NCBI RefSeq assembly: GCF_020177335.1
Contig: NZ_JAIVMG010000019.1
Location: 1 to 54,809, forward strand
Reading direction: 5' to 3'
DNA from: Stappia indica
GTDB taxonomy: Bacteria > Pseudomonadota > Alphaproteobacteria > Rhizobiales > Stappiaceae
DNA: 54,809 bases
Shown: positions 18,182 through 24,728 of the stretch, piece after piece
Layout of the letters: each line of letters opens with the position of its first letter
Position numbering within the stretch: the first letter of the stretch is position 1
Program-made: the position numbers and the translations under genes
Notes under the pieces: generated by a model
The model's database searches: none
What the model was told of the DNA's origin: nothing
Seen by the model: only the letters and a program-made list of their open reading frames with translations

Positions 18182-19870
18182 ATGGAACTAATAAAGTCCT
18201 TTTTCGACGCCTCTGCGATTAGCGTTCTTTTCGTCTGCGTGGCGCTCGGTTTCGCCATCGGCCGCATCAAGGTCGGCGGAATACCGATCGGCGGCATCCC
18301 GGGCACCTTGTTTGCGGCCATTATCGTCGGCCAGATTGGCGTCGATGTCGATGCCAACATCAAGACCCTTGCGTTCGCCCTGTTCATCTATTCGCTCGGA
18401 TATGTCAGCGGCCCCAGCTTCGTCGCCAGTCTCGGACGAAGCACGCTCAACCTGGTTCACCTCTCCATCGTCGCCAGTCTCCTGATCTTCGCGACCATCT
18501 GGTCATTCGCCCAGATTTTCGGTCTCGACAAGGGGACCGCCGCGGGCCTGCTCGCGGGAGGAATCACGGAATCGGCGGCCGTCGGAACGGCTTCGGAGGC
18601 TCTCGCCAATCTCGGACTCCCGGCTGCCGACGTACAGGCGATGCAGGCGAATATCGGGGTTGCCTATGCCATCACCTATCTTTTCGGTTTTACGCTTGTC
18701 GTCTTTTTCGTCAGCGTCATTGCCCCGAAGATGATGGGGGTCGACCTCAAATCGGAAGCCGCGGAATATGCGAGCGCGCTCGGAAGCACGGACGATGACC
18801 TTGGCCCGATGCAGGAAGCCGCCCTCAGAGGTGTCGTCGCACGGGCGTATCAGGTGACCCGGCCGGAAATCGAGGATATTGACGTCGAAACCTTCGAAGG
18901 CAAGTTCAAAGGGTTCGTGACCATCCAGCGCATTGTCCGCCGAGGCCGTCAACTCGAGCCCTCCAAGGATCAAAGACTTGCCTTGGGTGACCGGATCGCC
19001 CTTCTCGGCCGTCTCGATGAACTGCTCGAAGCCGGTGAGTTCGTGGGTGTCGAGACAACCGACCTGCGCGGCTTGGATCTCATCAGCGAGACCAGGACCG
19101 TCGTGCTGACGAACCAGGATTTCATCGGCGAGACCATCATGGCGGTCCGATCCAGGATCGACCCGGACTCCCGCCGCGGCGTTCATGTCGTCAAGATTTC
19201 CCGTTCCGGGCAAACCCTCAGGCCACGCGCGAGAATGAAGCTCGAAGCCGGCGACGTCGTCAGCCTGTACGGAACACCCGATGCGCTCGACGGAGTGGTG
19301 CCCCTGGTCGGTTATGCCGTGGACCAGGGCATTGCCGTCGACTACGTCTATCTCGGCCTGGGCATGATCGCCGGTATCCTGATCGGCATGATCACGGTCC
19401 CGATCGCAGGCGCGCCGGTCGCCCTGCATACTGGCGGCGGCTGTCTCATTTCCGGGCTTCTTTTCGGCTGGCTCCGGTCGCGTCACCCGAGATTCGGTGG
19501 TCTGCCGCCGGCAACGGCCCTGCATCTGCGCGATTTCGGCCTTGCCATTTTCATCGCCTGCGTCGGTCTGGGAACCGGCCCCCAGGCCTGGGCACTCCTA
19601 AAGGCACAGGGAGCGCTGCTTCCGGTGCTGTCGGTCTGCTCCGTCCTCATCCCCATCATCGCGTCGATGTATTATGCGCGCTATGTGCTGAAGTTGAACC
19701 CAGCGGTCATCTGCGGTGCCCTGGCTGGTTGCTTCACTTGTACCGCGGGGCTCAACGCAACGGTGCAAGCGGCCGAAAACGAAACGCCGGTCCTCGGATA
19801 CACGGTGCCTTATGCCATCGCCAACGTCATCCTGACTCTGCTCGGCCCGGTTATCGTTCTGACAGTCTGA
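18182..19870 (+). CDS. aspT: AspT-family aspartate:alanine-type antiporter (second copy)
   Basis: The ATG at 18182 follows a GGGGGGA ribosome-binding site by 6 nt. The 562-residue protein has the same architecture as its upstream neighbour: a membrane block with VGGIPIGGIPGTLFAAIIVGQIG and GLLAGGITESAAVGTASEAL, two RCK_C domains (about 220-370), and a second block with HTGGGCLISGLLFGWLRSRHPRFG and GALAGCFTCTAGLNATVQAAENETPVLGYTVPYAIANVILTLLG. Sequence similarity to copy one is clear but only moderate, so this is an old paralogue pair and not a recent duplication. It converges on aspD, the likely source of its substrate pair: aspartate in, alanine out. The exchange would build proton motive force together with AspD. 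Confidence 0.88.
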   Translation: MELIKSFFDASAISVLFVCVALGFAIGRIKVGGIPIGGIPGTLFAAIIVGQIGVDVDANIKTLAFALFIYSLGYVSGPSFVASLGRSTLNLVHLSIVASLLIFATIWSFAQIFGLDKGTAAGLLAGGITESAAVGTASEALANLGLPAADVQAMQANIGVAYAITYLFGFTLVVFFVSVIAPKMMGVDLKSEAAEYASALGSTDDDLGPMQEAALRGVVARAYQVTRPEIEDIDVETFEGKFKGFVTIQRIVRRGRQLEPSKDQRLALGDRIALLGRLDELLEAGEFVGVETTDLRGLDLISETRTVVLTNQDFIGETIMAVRSRIDPDSRRGVHVVKISRSGQTLRPRARMKLEAGDVVSLYGTPDALDGVVPLVGYAVDQGIAVDYVYLGLGMIAGILIGMITVPIAGAPVALHTGGGCLISGLLFGWLRSRHPRFGGLPPATALHLRDFGLAIFIACVGLGTGPQAWALLKAQGALLPVLSVCSVLIPIIASMYYARYVLKLNPAVICGALAGCFTCTAGLNATVQAAENETPVLGYTVPYAIANVILTLLGPVIVLTV

Positions 19871-19898
19871 TCCGTTCCACCCATATTAAAACTGTTCA

Positions 19899-19935
19899 GC
19901 CGGCGCCCCTGGAGAAGCGCCGGCCGGACTTCTTC
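19899..19935. terminator. Hairpin between convergent aspT and aspD
   Basis: An 8-bp perfect GC stem, GCCGGCGC (19899-19906) and GCGCCGGC (19917-19924), sits in the 80-bp gap between two convergent genes. On the plus strand a moderately T-rich CTTCTTCC follows. On the minus strand the stem is followed by TGAACAGTTTTAAT. It could serve both directions. Confidence 0.5.
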
Positions 19936-19950
19936 CGTAGCGAACGTTCG

Positions 19951-21606
19951 CTATCCGGTGATGGTTTCGCCCTTGGATGCCTGAAAGGCTTGGACGTAGC
20001 CGCGCGCGATGGTGCGGACGGCACGTCCGATCTGAGAATAGGCTTCATCGTTCAGATTGGCGAAAGACACCCGGGCCGACCAGTTCGGCGCGGCAAATCC
20101 CGAACCGTTCAGCAATACGATCCCGTGGTCTTCCGCAAGCCGGAAGGGGATGTCGAGCGGGTGAATGTTTTCCTTCACCCATGTCACCACATCTTCGCCG
20201 ACGTATTTCCGTAGCCAGAACTCCAGATCGATGATCCCGTAGTAATGATCGAAATATTTGCCGGGATGGGATTCGATCCCCATGCCCTCGATCAGTTTGT
20301 GGAACCGCTTGGTGCAGATCGAGATGCAGGCGTTCTGGTAGAGTTTGTCAGCATCCATCATTTCGACGAGGCCGAAGAGTGTCATCATCACCTGCTGGGG
20401 CAATGACAACCCCGCGGTATGGTTTAGCGCCACATCCCGGCTGTCGGCCACAATGCGATCAATGAACTTCAATTCCCGCGGAGCCGGCGTCATCGGCTTG
20501 TAGCGCTTGTCGAGGAGCTGCTGGATCTCTTCCGAATGCGCCTTGATCTTCTCGTCGAAGATATTGTCCTGGGCAACAGCGATCACCCCCAACCGCCAGC
20601 CGGTGCAGCCGAAATACTTGGAATAGGAATAAACCCCTATGGTGTTCCGCGGGAGGTGCCCGAGGACGGATTCGAACCCAGGGACGAATGTTCCATAGAC
20701 ATCGTCGGTCAGAATGATCAGGTCGGGACGCTTCGTATTCACGAAATTCACCAGGCGCCGGATGGAATCCGGATCCATCGCCGCAGCGGAGGGGTTCCCG
20801 GGATTGACCAGGAACAACGCCTTGACTTTCGGATCCTCGAGAACCGTCAGGTCCTCGTCGCTGAACTGGAACTTGTCTTCCTGCTCGGCGTTCATGCGGC
20901 CCACATGCAGTCCGTAGTCCTCCAGCTCGGGCATTTCCAGGTAGGGCGTGAAGATAGGCGTTCCGAGCGCGATCATGTCGCCGTCGTTGAGGAGCCGCTG
21001 GTTCTTCAATGCCTTGAAGATGTAGCACATTGCAGCCGTGCCGCCCTCGACCGGATAGAGATCGTATTTAACGTCGGGGCGGTGACCGGCACACATCGAC
21101 CACATCAGATACTCGTGCGTGATGATCTCGTTGTGATGAAGGGCCCGATCGGGAACTGGATAATTGTCGCCAATGATGGAGTCGGTCAGTTCATGCATGA
21201 AGGCATCGGGATCGAAGCCGAATTTCAGGATGGCGAAATCGACCGCATCCGAGAGCGTTTGCGCAGGGGGAACCCCTTCCTCTTCCACCCAGTCGGCCAG
21301 TTGCGACTGCAACTGCTTCTTGATCCACTTCTTGAAACGCAAATGTGCGCCGTCGCGCGCCGGCATTCCACCAACCCCGGCCTGCGGATCGTAAGAGGTC
21401 AGCTTGGACTCCGTCAGCGCGAACTGGCCGAGCAGGAAAAACGCTTCGCGGGCGCGAGTTGCAATCCAGTTCGGGTTCCCGCGCCCCGCATTCAAAAACG
21501 CTCTCTGCGATTTTTCCGAACCGGTTCGTGCGAGCTTGATCAGTTCGTCCTTGATCTCAAACGGGCTGAGATCGGAAAGGCTATCAAAATAGTCCCTCGT
21601 CAGCAT
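19951..21606 (-). CDS. aspD: Bifunctional aspartate aminotransferase / aspartate 4-decarboxylase
   Basis: The start follows GAGGAGG by about 8 nt. The 551-residue product is full length for AspD, which is longer than ordinary aspartate aminotransferases because of family-specific insertions. Fold-type I signatures are visible: VEGGTAAMCYIFKAL, FLVNPGNPSAAAM, ILTDDVYGTFVPGFESV, and the PLP lysine Lys330 in VYSYSKYFGCTGWRLG. The C-terminal GIVLLNGSGFAAPNWSARVSFANL is the usual substrate-binding end. It converts L-aspartate to L-alanine plus CO2, consuming a proton. It converges on the second AspT antiporter, the classic partner for aspartate uptake and alanine export. Confidence 0.92.
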   Translation of the reverse strand: MLTRDYFDSLSDLSPFEIKDELIKLARTGSEKSQRAFLNAGRGNPNWIATRAREAFFLLGQFALTESKLTSYDPQAGVGGMPARDGAHLRFKKWIKKQLQSQLADWVEEEGVPPAQTLSDAVDFAILKFGFDPDAFMHELTDSIIGDNYPVPDRALHHNEIITHEYLMWSMCAGHRPDVKYDLYPVEGGTAAMCYIFKALKNQRLLNDGDMIALGTPIFTPYLEMPELEDYGLHVGRMNAEQEDKFQFSDEDLTVLEDPKVKALFLVNPGNPSAAAMDPDSIRRLVNFVNTKRPDLIILTDDVYGTFVPGFESVLGHLPRNTIGVYSYSKYFGCTGWRLGVIAVAQDNIFDEKIKAHSEEIQQLLDKRYKPMTPAPRELKFIDRIVADSRDVALNHTAGLSLPQQVMMTLFGLVEMMDADKLYQNACISICTKRFHKLIEGMGIESHPGKYFDHYYGIIDLEFWLRKYVGEDVVTWVKENIHPLDIPFRLAEDHGIVLLNGSGFAAPNWSARVSFANLNDEAYSQIGRAVRTIARGYVQAFQASKGETITG

Positions 21607-21944
21607 AATCTTTCCTCCTCATTGACCTCTTCTTCTGAAAAAACAGTCGATGTTTCATCTGCATCGCCGCGAGGACGGCTTGAAGCCATTCGAGAGAGCG
21701 CGCTGATGCCCCCAAAGTCCGAACCGCACCCATTTTCAGTCCGCCAAGTATTCCAGACCCATTGTTCCGGGCGCCCGGGCAATGTGCCAGGCCGGTTTTG
21801 TTGCATTCATTCCGATTATGATTTCCCCACCAGATCTGCCCCGCGCGCATGAGGGTTTATCCATGGCCACGCCGTCTGCAATTTATTCGCCTGGACGCGA
21901 TGCGACCGAATTTGATTGGAACGCAGCCGGCAAATACCCCTCAA
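21607..21944. other. Intergenic region upstream of aspD
   Basis: No convincing gene is seen in these 338 bp. The short frames on both strands overlap each other and lack ribosome-binding sites. The segment contains the aspD ribosome-binding site close to 21607 and must hold its promoter, but no hexamer pair could be placed with confidence. Confidence 0.5.
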
Positions 21945-22403
21945 TTAAGCGGGCGGAGGTGCCCAATTCAGGAAAAAGCCGATATCGCCGGGAATGCCGC
22001 CCGGGAAGTCGATGACCATCGCCTTCAACTTGTAGCCCTGCGGCTTGCCGAATTTCTGATAGCGCTCAAAGAATTCCTTCGCCTTGCCCTGCAAGGTATC
22101 CGTCCAATTTGGGTCACTGTTGTTGATCGCACGGCCCTGATCGGTGCAAAGGGTCGAGGGAAAACTGTAGACTAAGGCTTCAAGCTTGCCGTTCTTGACC
22201 GCGTTCATCACCAGGTTTCGAACTATGGAGATTTCTTCCTCGGTCACGTGATTTTGCAGAAAATCCTCGGTGAACCTGGCAAGCTTCTCCTCGGCAGCTT
22301 TCGCCGCCTTTCGTTCCTCCTCCATTTTTTCCATCTCCTTCTGGAGCATGGTCATCCGGAGTTGGTCCGCAGACATCGGCATTTCGGTTGCGTCCTCTGC
22401 CAT
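21945..22403 (-). CDS. Hypothetical cytoplasmic protein with N-terminal coiled coil
   Basis: The 152-residue protein starts with ATG, with AAGG about 9 nt upstream. Residues about 12-50 form a charged helix suited to a coiled coil (DQLRMTMLQKEMEKMEEERKAAKAAEEKL). The rest is a compact domain with FLQNHVTEEEISIVRNLVMNAVKNGKLEALVYSFPSTLCTDQGRAINN and a conserved-looking end KAKEFFERYQKFGKPQGYKLKAMVIDFPGGIPGDIGFFLNW. There is no signal peptide or membrane span. I recall similar lone proteins in other proteobacteria but no function. It reads in the same direction as aspD, 338 bp upstream, so co-transcription is possible but not evident. An IS1595-type transposon lies just upstream. Confidence 0.7.
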   Translation of the reverse strand: MAEDATEMPMSADQLRMTMLQKEMEKMEEERKAAKAAEEKLARFTEDFLQNHVTEEEISIVRNLVMNAVKNGKLEALVYSFPSTLCTDQGRAINNSDPNWTDTLQGKAKEFFERYQKFGKPQGYKLKAMVIDFPGGIPGDIGFFLNWAPPPA

Positions 22404-22528
22404 AGGTCCATACCTTATTCTGAATTCTGTTCAGAACTGATAAACCAAATCCCCGGACGGACAGTGTAACTTACCGTAACGTTCGCCGGCGAACTTGACG
22501 CGCCGCAGCAAGATCCTGAGAAAATTTT

Positions 22529-22554
22529 CCTAATTATATACTTGACGTACCAAG
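22529..22554 (+). repeat. Left terminal inverted repeat of the IS1595 element
   Basis: The repeat begins CCTAATTATATACTTGACG and ends ACCAAG. Its reverse complement is found without mismatch at 24659-24684. The inner part supplies the -35 box of the transposase promoter. Confidence 0.9.
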
Positions 22555-22582
22555 GCGTATTTTGTACCTTGGGATCAAGGAG
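22542..22582 (+). promoter_or_regulatory. Transposase promoter and ribosome-binding site
   Basis: TTGACG (22542-22547) and TACCTT (22565-22570) are separated by 17 bp, and AAGGAG (22577-22582) is 8 nt before the transposase ATG. The -35 box lies inside the terminal repeat. CCAAGG and CCTTGG flank the spacer and form a small inverted repeat that overlaps the -10 box, a possible site for transposase self-repression. Confidence 0.55.
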
Positions 22583-22590
22583 CTAATGCG

Positions 22591-23574
22591 ATGTTCGATC
22601 TGACCAACGAGATTTACCAAGACGCCAACAAGGCCCGTGAGCATCTTGAGGTCATCCATTGGCCGCATGGTCCGAACTGCCCGCATTGCGGCAATGCCGA
22701 TCCCAAGCGCATTACCAAGCTCAAGGGCAAGTCCACCCGCCCCGGCGTCTTCAAGTGCAATGAATGCCGCAAGCCCTTTTCCGTGACTGTCGGCACCGTC
22801 TTTGAGCGTTCCAAGATCCCGCTGAACAAGTGGGTTCTCGCCACCCACCTGATGGCCGCTTCCAAAAAGGGCATGTCCGCCCACCAGCTGCACCGCATGC
22901 TTGGCGTTACCTACAAAACCGCATGGTTCATGGCCCATCGCATTCGTGAAGCCATGCAGGAGACCGGCAACGATGCTGGCCCCATGGGCGGCGAAGGCAA
23001 GACCATCGAAGCCGACGAGATGTATCACGGCAAGCGTGAGACGCCCCGTCAGTACGCCCGTGGCCGCAAGCCTAACCCGGTCAAGTCCGGCAAGGCCGGC
23101 GGCGCACAGAAGCGTGTGATCGTCGGTCTGGTCGAGCGTGGCGGCAAAGCCCGCATGTTCCATGTGAACAACGCCACCAAGGCGTCAGTTCGTGACGCGC
23201 TGGTCCGCAACGTATCCCGCGATACGACGCTCTACACCGACGAGTCCCGCCTTTACACCGACACCGGCAAGGAATACGCGGACCACAGGACCGTGAAGCA
23301 CTCCGCAAAGGAATACGCCCGTCGCGAAGGCGAGACCGTCGTGCACACCAACACGATTGAGAACGTCTTCTCCGTCTTCAAGCGCGGCATGGTCGGTGTG
23401 TACCAGCATTGCGGCGAAGCCCACCTTCACCGCTACCTTGCCGAATTCGATTTCCGCTACAATCGCCGCGCTGCCCTAAAGGTATCCGATGCGGAGCGTG
23501 CCGAAGATTGCCTTCGCATGGCACGTGGCAAGCGTCTTACCTATCGGCGGATTGACGAAGCCGCGCACGCCTAA
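22591..23574 (+). CDS. IS1595-family transposase (ISXO2-like)
   Basis: The 327-residue protein is the usual length for the family and is intact. An N-terminal zinc ribbon shows two Cys pairs (CPHCGNADP and CNECRKPFS, about residues 30-65). The ISXO2-like DDE domain follows: the first Asp is in TIEADEMYHGKRE, the second in YTDESRLYTD, and the conserved Asn and Glu are in HTNTIENVFSVFKRGMVGVYQHCGEAHLHRYLAEFDFRYNRR. The start has AAGGAG at 8 nt. It catalyses cut-and-paste or replicative movement of the surrounding element. Confidence 0.93.
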   Translation: MFDLTNEIYQDANKAREHLEVIHWPHGPNCPHCGNADPKRITKLKGKSTRPGVFKCNECRKPFSVTVGTVFERSKIPLNKWVLATHLMAASKKGMSAHQLHRMLGVTYKTAWFMAHRIREAMQETGNDAGPMGGEGKTIEADEMYHGKRETPRQYARGRKPNPVKSGKAGGAQKRVIVGLVERGGKARMFHVNNATKASVRDALVRNVSRDTTLYTDESRLYTDTGKEYADHRTVKHSAKEYARREGETVVHTNTIENVFSVFKRGMVGVYQHCGEAHLHRYLAEFDFRYNRRAALKVSDAERAEDCLRMARGKRLTYRRIDEAAHA

Positions 23575-23637
23575 GCAGAAGGCGGCAAAATTAAAGATGA
23601 TGAGACGCAGCAAGCGAATCTGCTAGTCTTCTTGATT

Positions 23638-24138
23638 ATGGAGAACCGGCCCGCAATACCTGCTGATGTCAAACGGCGCGTCCTTGTAGAGGCCGGGCAC
23701 CGTTGTGCAATTCCCACTTGCCGTTACATCGAGGTCGATATTCACCACATTGTCTCGTGGGCGCAATGTCAGGCGCACGAGTACGACAATCTCATCGCCC
23801 TCTGCCCTAACTGCCATAGGCGCGCCGATAAAGGGGAGATTGATCGTAAGAGCCTGCGAATCTATAAATTCAACTTGCGACTTGCTCACGATAAATTCTC
23901 CAACCTTGAGATGGACATTCTGTTCGAATTGAGAAAGCTACCAGCCGGGCGGGGGCTCCATTGGCCCCCCTTCAATATGCTGCTGATCAAACGCGTAATT
24001 GATGCTGGATATATACGTGTTCACCAACCTCAAGACGGCGGTGTGTTTATTGGCGGAATGAGATCCGACCCAGACCTACTCACAATCACTCAGTCCGGCT
24101 CAAAATTCTTAGAATCATTAGGCATGGAACGAGATTGA
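23638..24138 (+). CDS. HNH endonuclease passenger protein
   Basis: The ATG at 23638 follows the transposase stop by 63 bp. The first 75 residues carry an HNH fold: CAIPTCRY, then IEVDIHHIVSWAQCQAHEYDNLIALCPNCHRRAD. The latter holds the catalytic His pair, the Asn and a CxxC zinc pair. The remainder (about 75-166) looks like a small winged-helix or DNA-contact domain (FNMLLIKRVIDAGYIRV...LLTITQSGSKFLESLG). It lies wholly between the terminal repeats and so moves with the transposon. Roles could include host defence, target cutting or plasmid exclusion. None is shown by the sequence. Confidence 0.82.
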   Translation: MENRPAIPADVKRRVLVEAGHRCAIPTCRYIEVDIHHIVSWAQCQAHEYDNLIALCPNCHRRADKGEIDRKSLRIYKFNLRLAHDKFSNLEMDILFELRKLPAGRGLHWPPFNMLLIKRVIDAGYIRVHQPQDGGVFIGGMRSDPDLLTITQSGSKFLESLGMERD

Positions 24139-24278
24139 TCTGTACTATCCCTACCGTAGCCGCCCTCTTCTTTCTTTTTCTGATCAGGCGGCGTCTTGAG
24201 CATCCGCTTTAGGATCTCGTCGCCATCCTTTTGATTCGTGTTGACGGCTGGCTGGTCGTCTTTCTTGTCAACACCCAT
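24090..24278 (-). CDS. Small charged protein, convergent with the HNH gene
   Basis: A 62-residue protein reads from an ATG at 24278, with AAGGG about 9 nt upstream. It contains GDEILKRMLKTPPDQKKKEEGG, which resembles the D-x-L-x-R-x-L-x-T-P-P signature of many short unannotated alphaproteobacterial proteins. The rest is disordered and rich in Asp, Lys and Gln. Its last 49 bp overlap the 3' end of the HNH gene on the other strand, so each could affect expression of the other. The call rests on that short motif and the start site. Confidence 0.5.
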   Translation of the reverse strand: MGVDKKDDQPAVNTNQKDGDEILKRMLKTPPDQKKKEEGGYGRDSTDQSRSMPNDSKNFEPD

Positions 24279-24495
24279 CACGTTTCGCCCTTGCATATCC
24301 ACACGCCTTCCGCGCAAACGCGGGTTCACTGTTGCTACCGACAGTAGACAGGGAACAGAATACTTGTGCTGACGCGACGGGAGCGGACGATTCGGGGATA
24401 GCAGCCCCATAAATCACCCGCTCGCCATCTGGCCCGTTAGCTGGCGCTACCCGCTATGGGTGCCCTTGGAGCCGCCGTCGAGGCTCCATTGTAGT
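24139..24495. other. Transposon 3' segment before the tRNA-like fold
   Basis: Apart from the small minus-strand gene (24090-24278), no protein gene is evident. The part from about 24400 to 24495 is rich in short inverted repeats (for example GGAGCCGCC and GGCTCC around 24470-24488), as if it were the 5' part of a structured RNA that includes the tRNA-like fold. Confidence 0.4.
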
Positions 24496-24566
24496 GGGGG
24501 CGGCTTGGTGCTGGTCTAGGATTCCGAGCCTCGGGTCCAGTGGGTTCAATTCCCACCGCCTCCACC
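24496..24566 (+). ncRNA. tRNA/tmRNA-like fold inside the transposon
   Basis: GGGGGCG (24496-24502) can pair over 7 bp with CGCCTCC (24557-24563), followed by A and CC, as in an acceptor stem. Directly before the 3' strand is a canonical T-arm: GTGGG, loop TTCAATT, CCCAC (24540-24556). The 37 nt between hold no normal D-arm or 7-nt anticodon loop. They form one long irregular hairpin, GGATTCCGA against TCGGGTCC with a GCC loop. That fits a tRNA-like domain of the tmRNA kind or a degenerate tRNA better than a working tRNA. The 3' end reads CCG, not CCA. It is a fold seen by eye, without computed energies. Confidence 0.45.
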
Positions 24567-24658
24567 GTTCGCCACTCTACTCCGAGAGTGAAATTTTCCA
24601 AGTCTTGACTTTCCTAAACGACCAGCCTGTCACGCTCGGGAATCATGCACTTTCCGAT

Positions 24659-24684
24659 CTTGGTACGTCAAGTATATAATTAGG
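24659..24684 (-). repeat. Right terminal inverted repeat of the IS1595 element
   Basis: This is an exact reverse-complement copy of 22529-22554, followed at once by the second AAAATTTT target-site copy. Confidence 0.9.
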
Positions 24685-24728
24685 AAAATTTTCGGACCGC
24701 AGCTTCTCCAGTGCCGTGGAGGTTAGTG

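Larger units (their letters stand above)
22529..24684. mobile_element. IS1595-family transposon with passenger genes
   Basis: The element is bounded by perfect 26-bp terminal inverted repeats (22529-22554 and 24659-24684) and by an 8-bp direct repeat AAAATTTT (22521-22528 and 24685-24692). Eight bp is the target-duplication length of this family. Inside are a transposase, an HNH nuclease gene, a small minus-strand gene and a tRNA-like RNA fold. Because AAAATTTT is itself a palindrome, the inverted match extends to 35 bp and the exact tip cannot be separated from the duplication by sequence alone. Clean ends and an open transposase suggest a recent, possibly active insertion. It lies 36 bp before the DUF3141 start codon and so cuts that operon from its upstream DNA. 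Confidence 0.88.

Noticed and set aside
18503-19525. A 340-codon minus-strand frame opposite the second AspT gene
   Set aside because: It is antisense to a well-supported membrane protein; the translation is hydrophilic and featureless.
20536-21852. A 438-codon open frame on the plus strand opposite aspD
   Set aside because: It is antisense to a gene with clear PLP motifs, has no domain pattern, and its composition mirrors third-position GC bias.
24496-24566. A normal functional tRNA gene
   Set aside because: No D-arm and no 7-nt anticodon loop with T33 could be folded, and only 37 nt separate the acceptor 5' strand from the T-arm.
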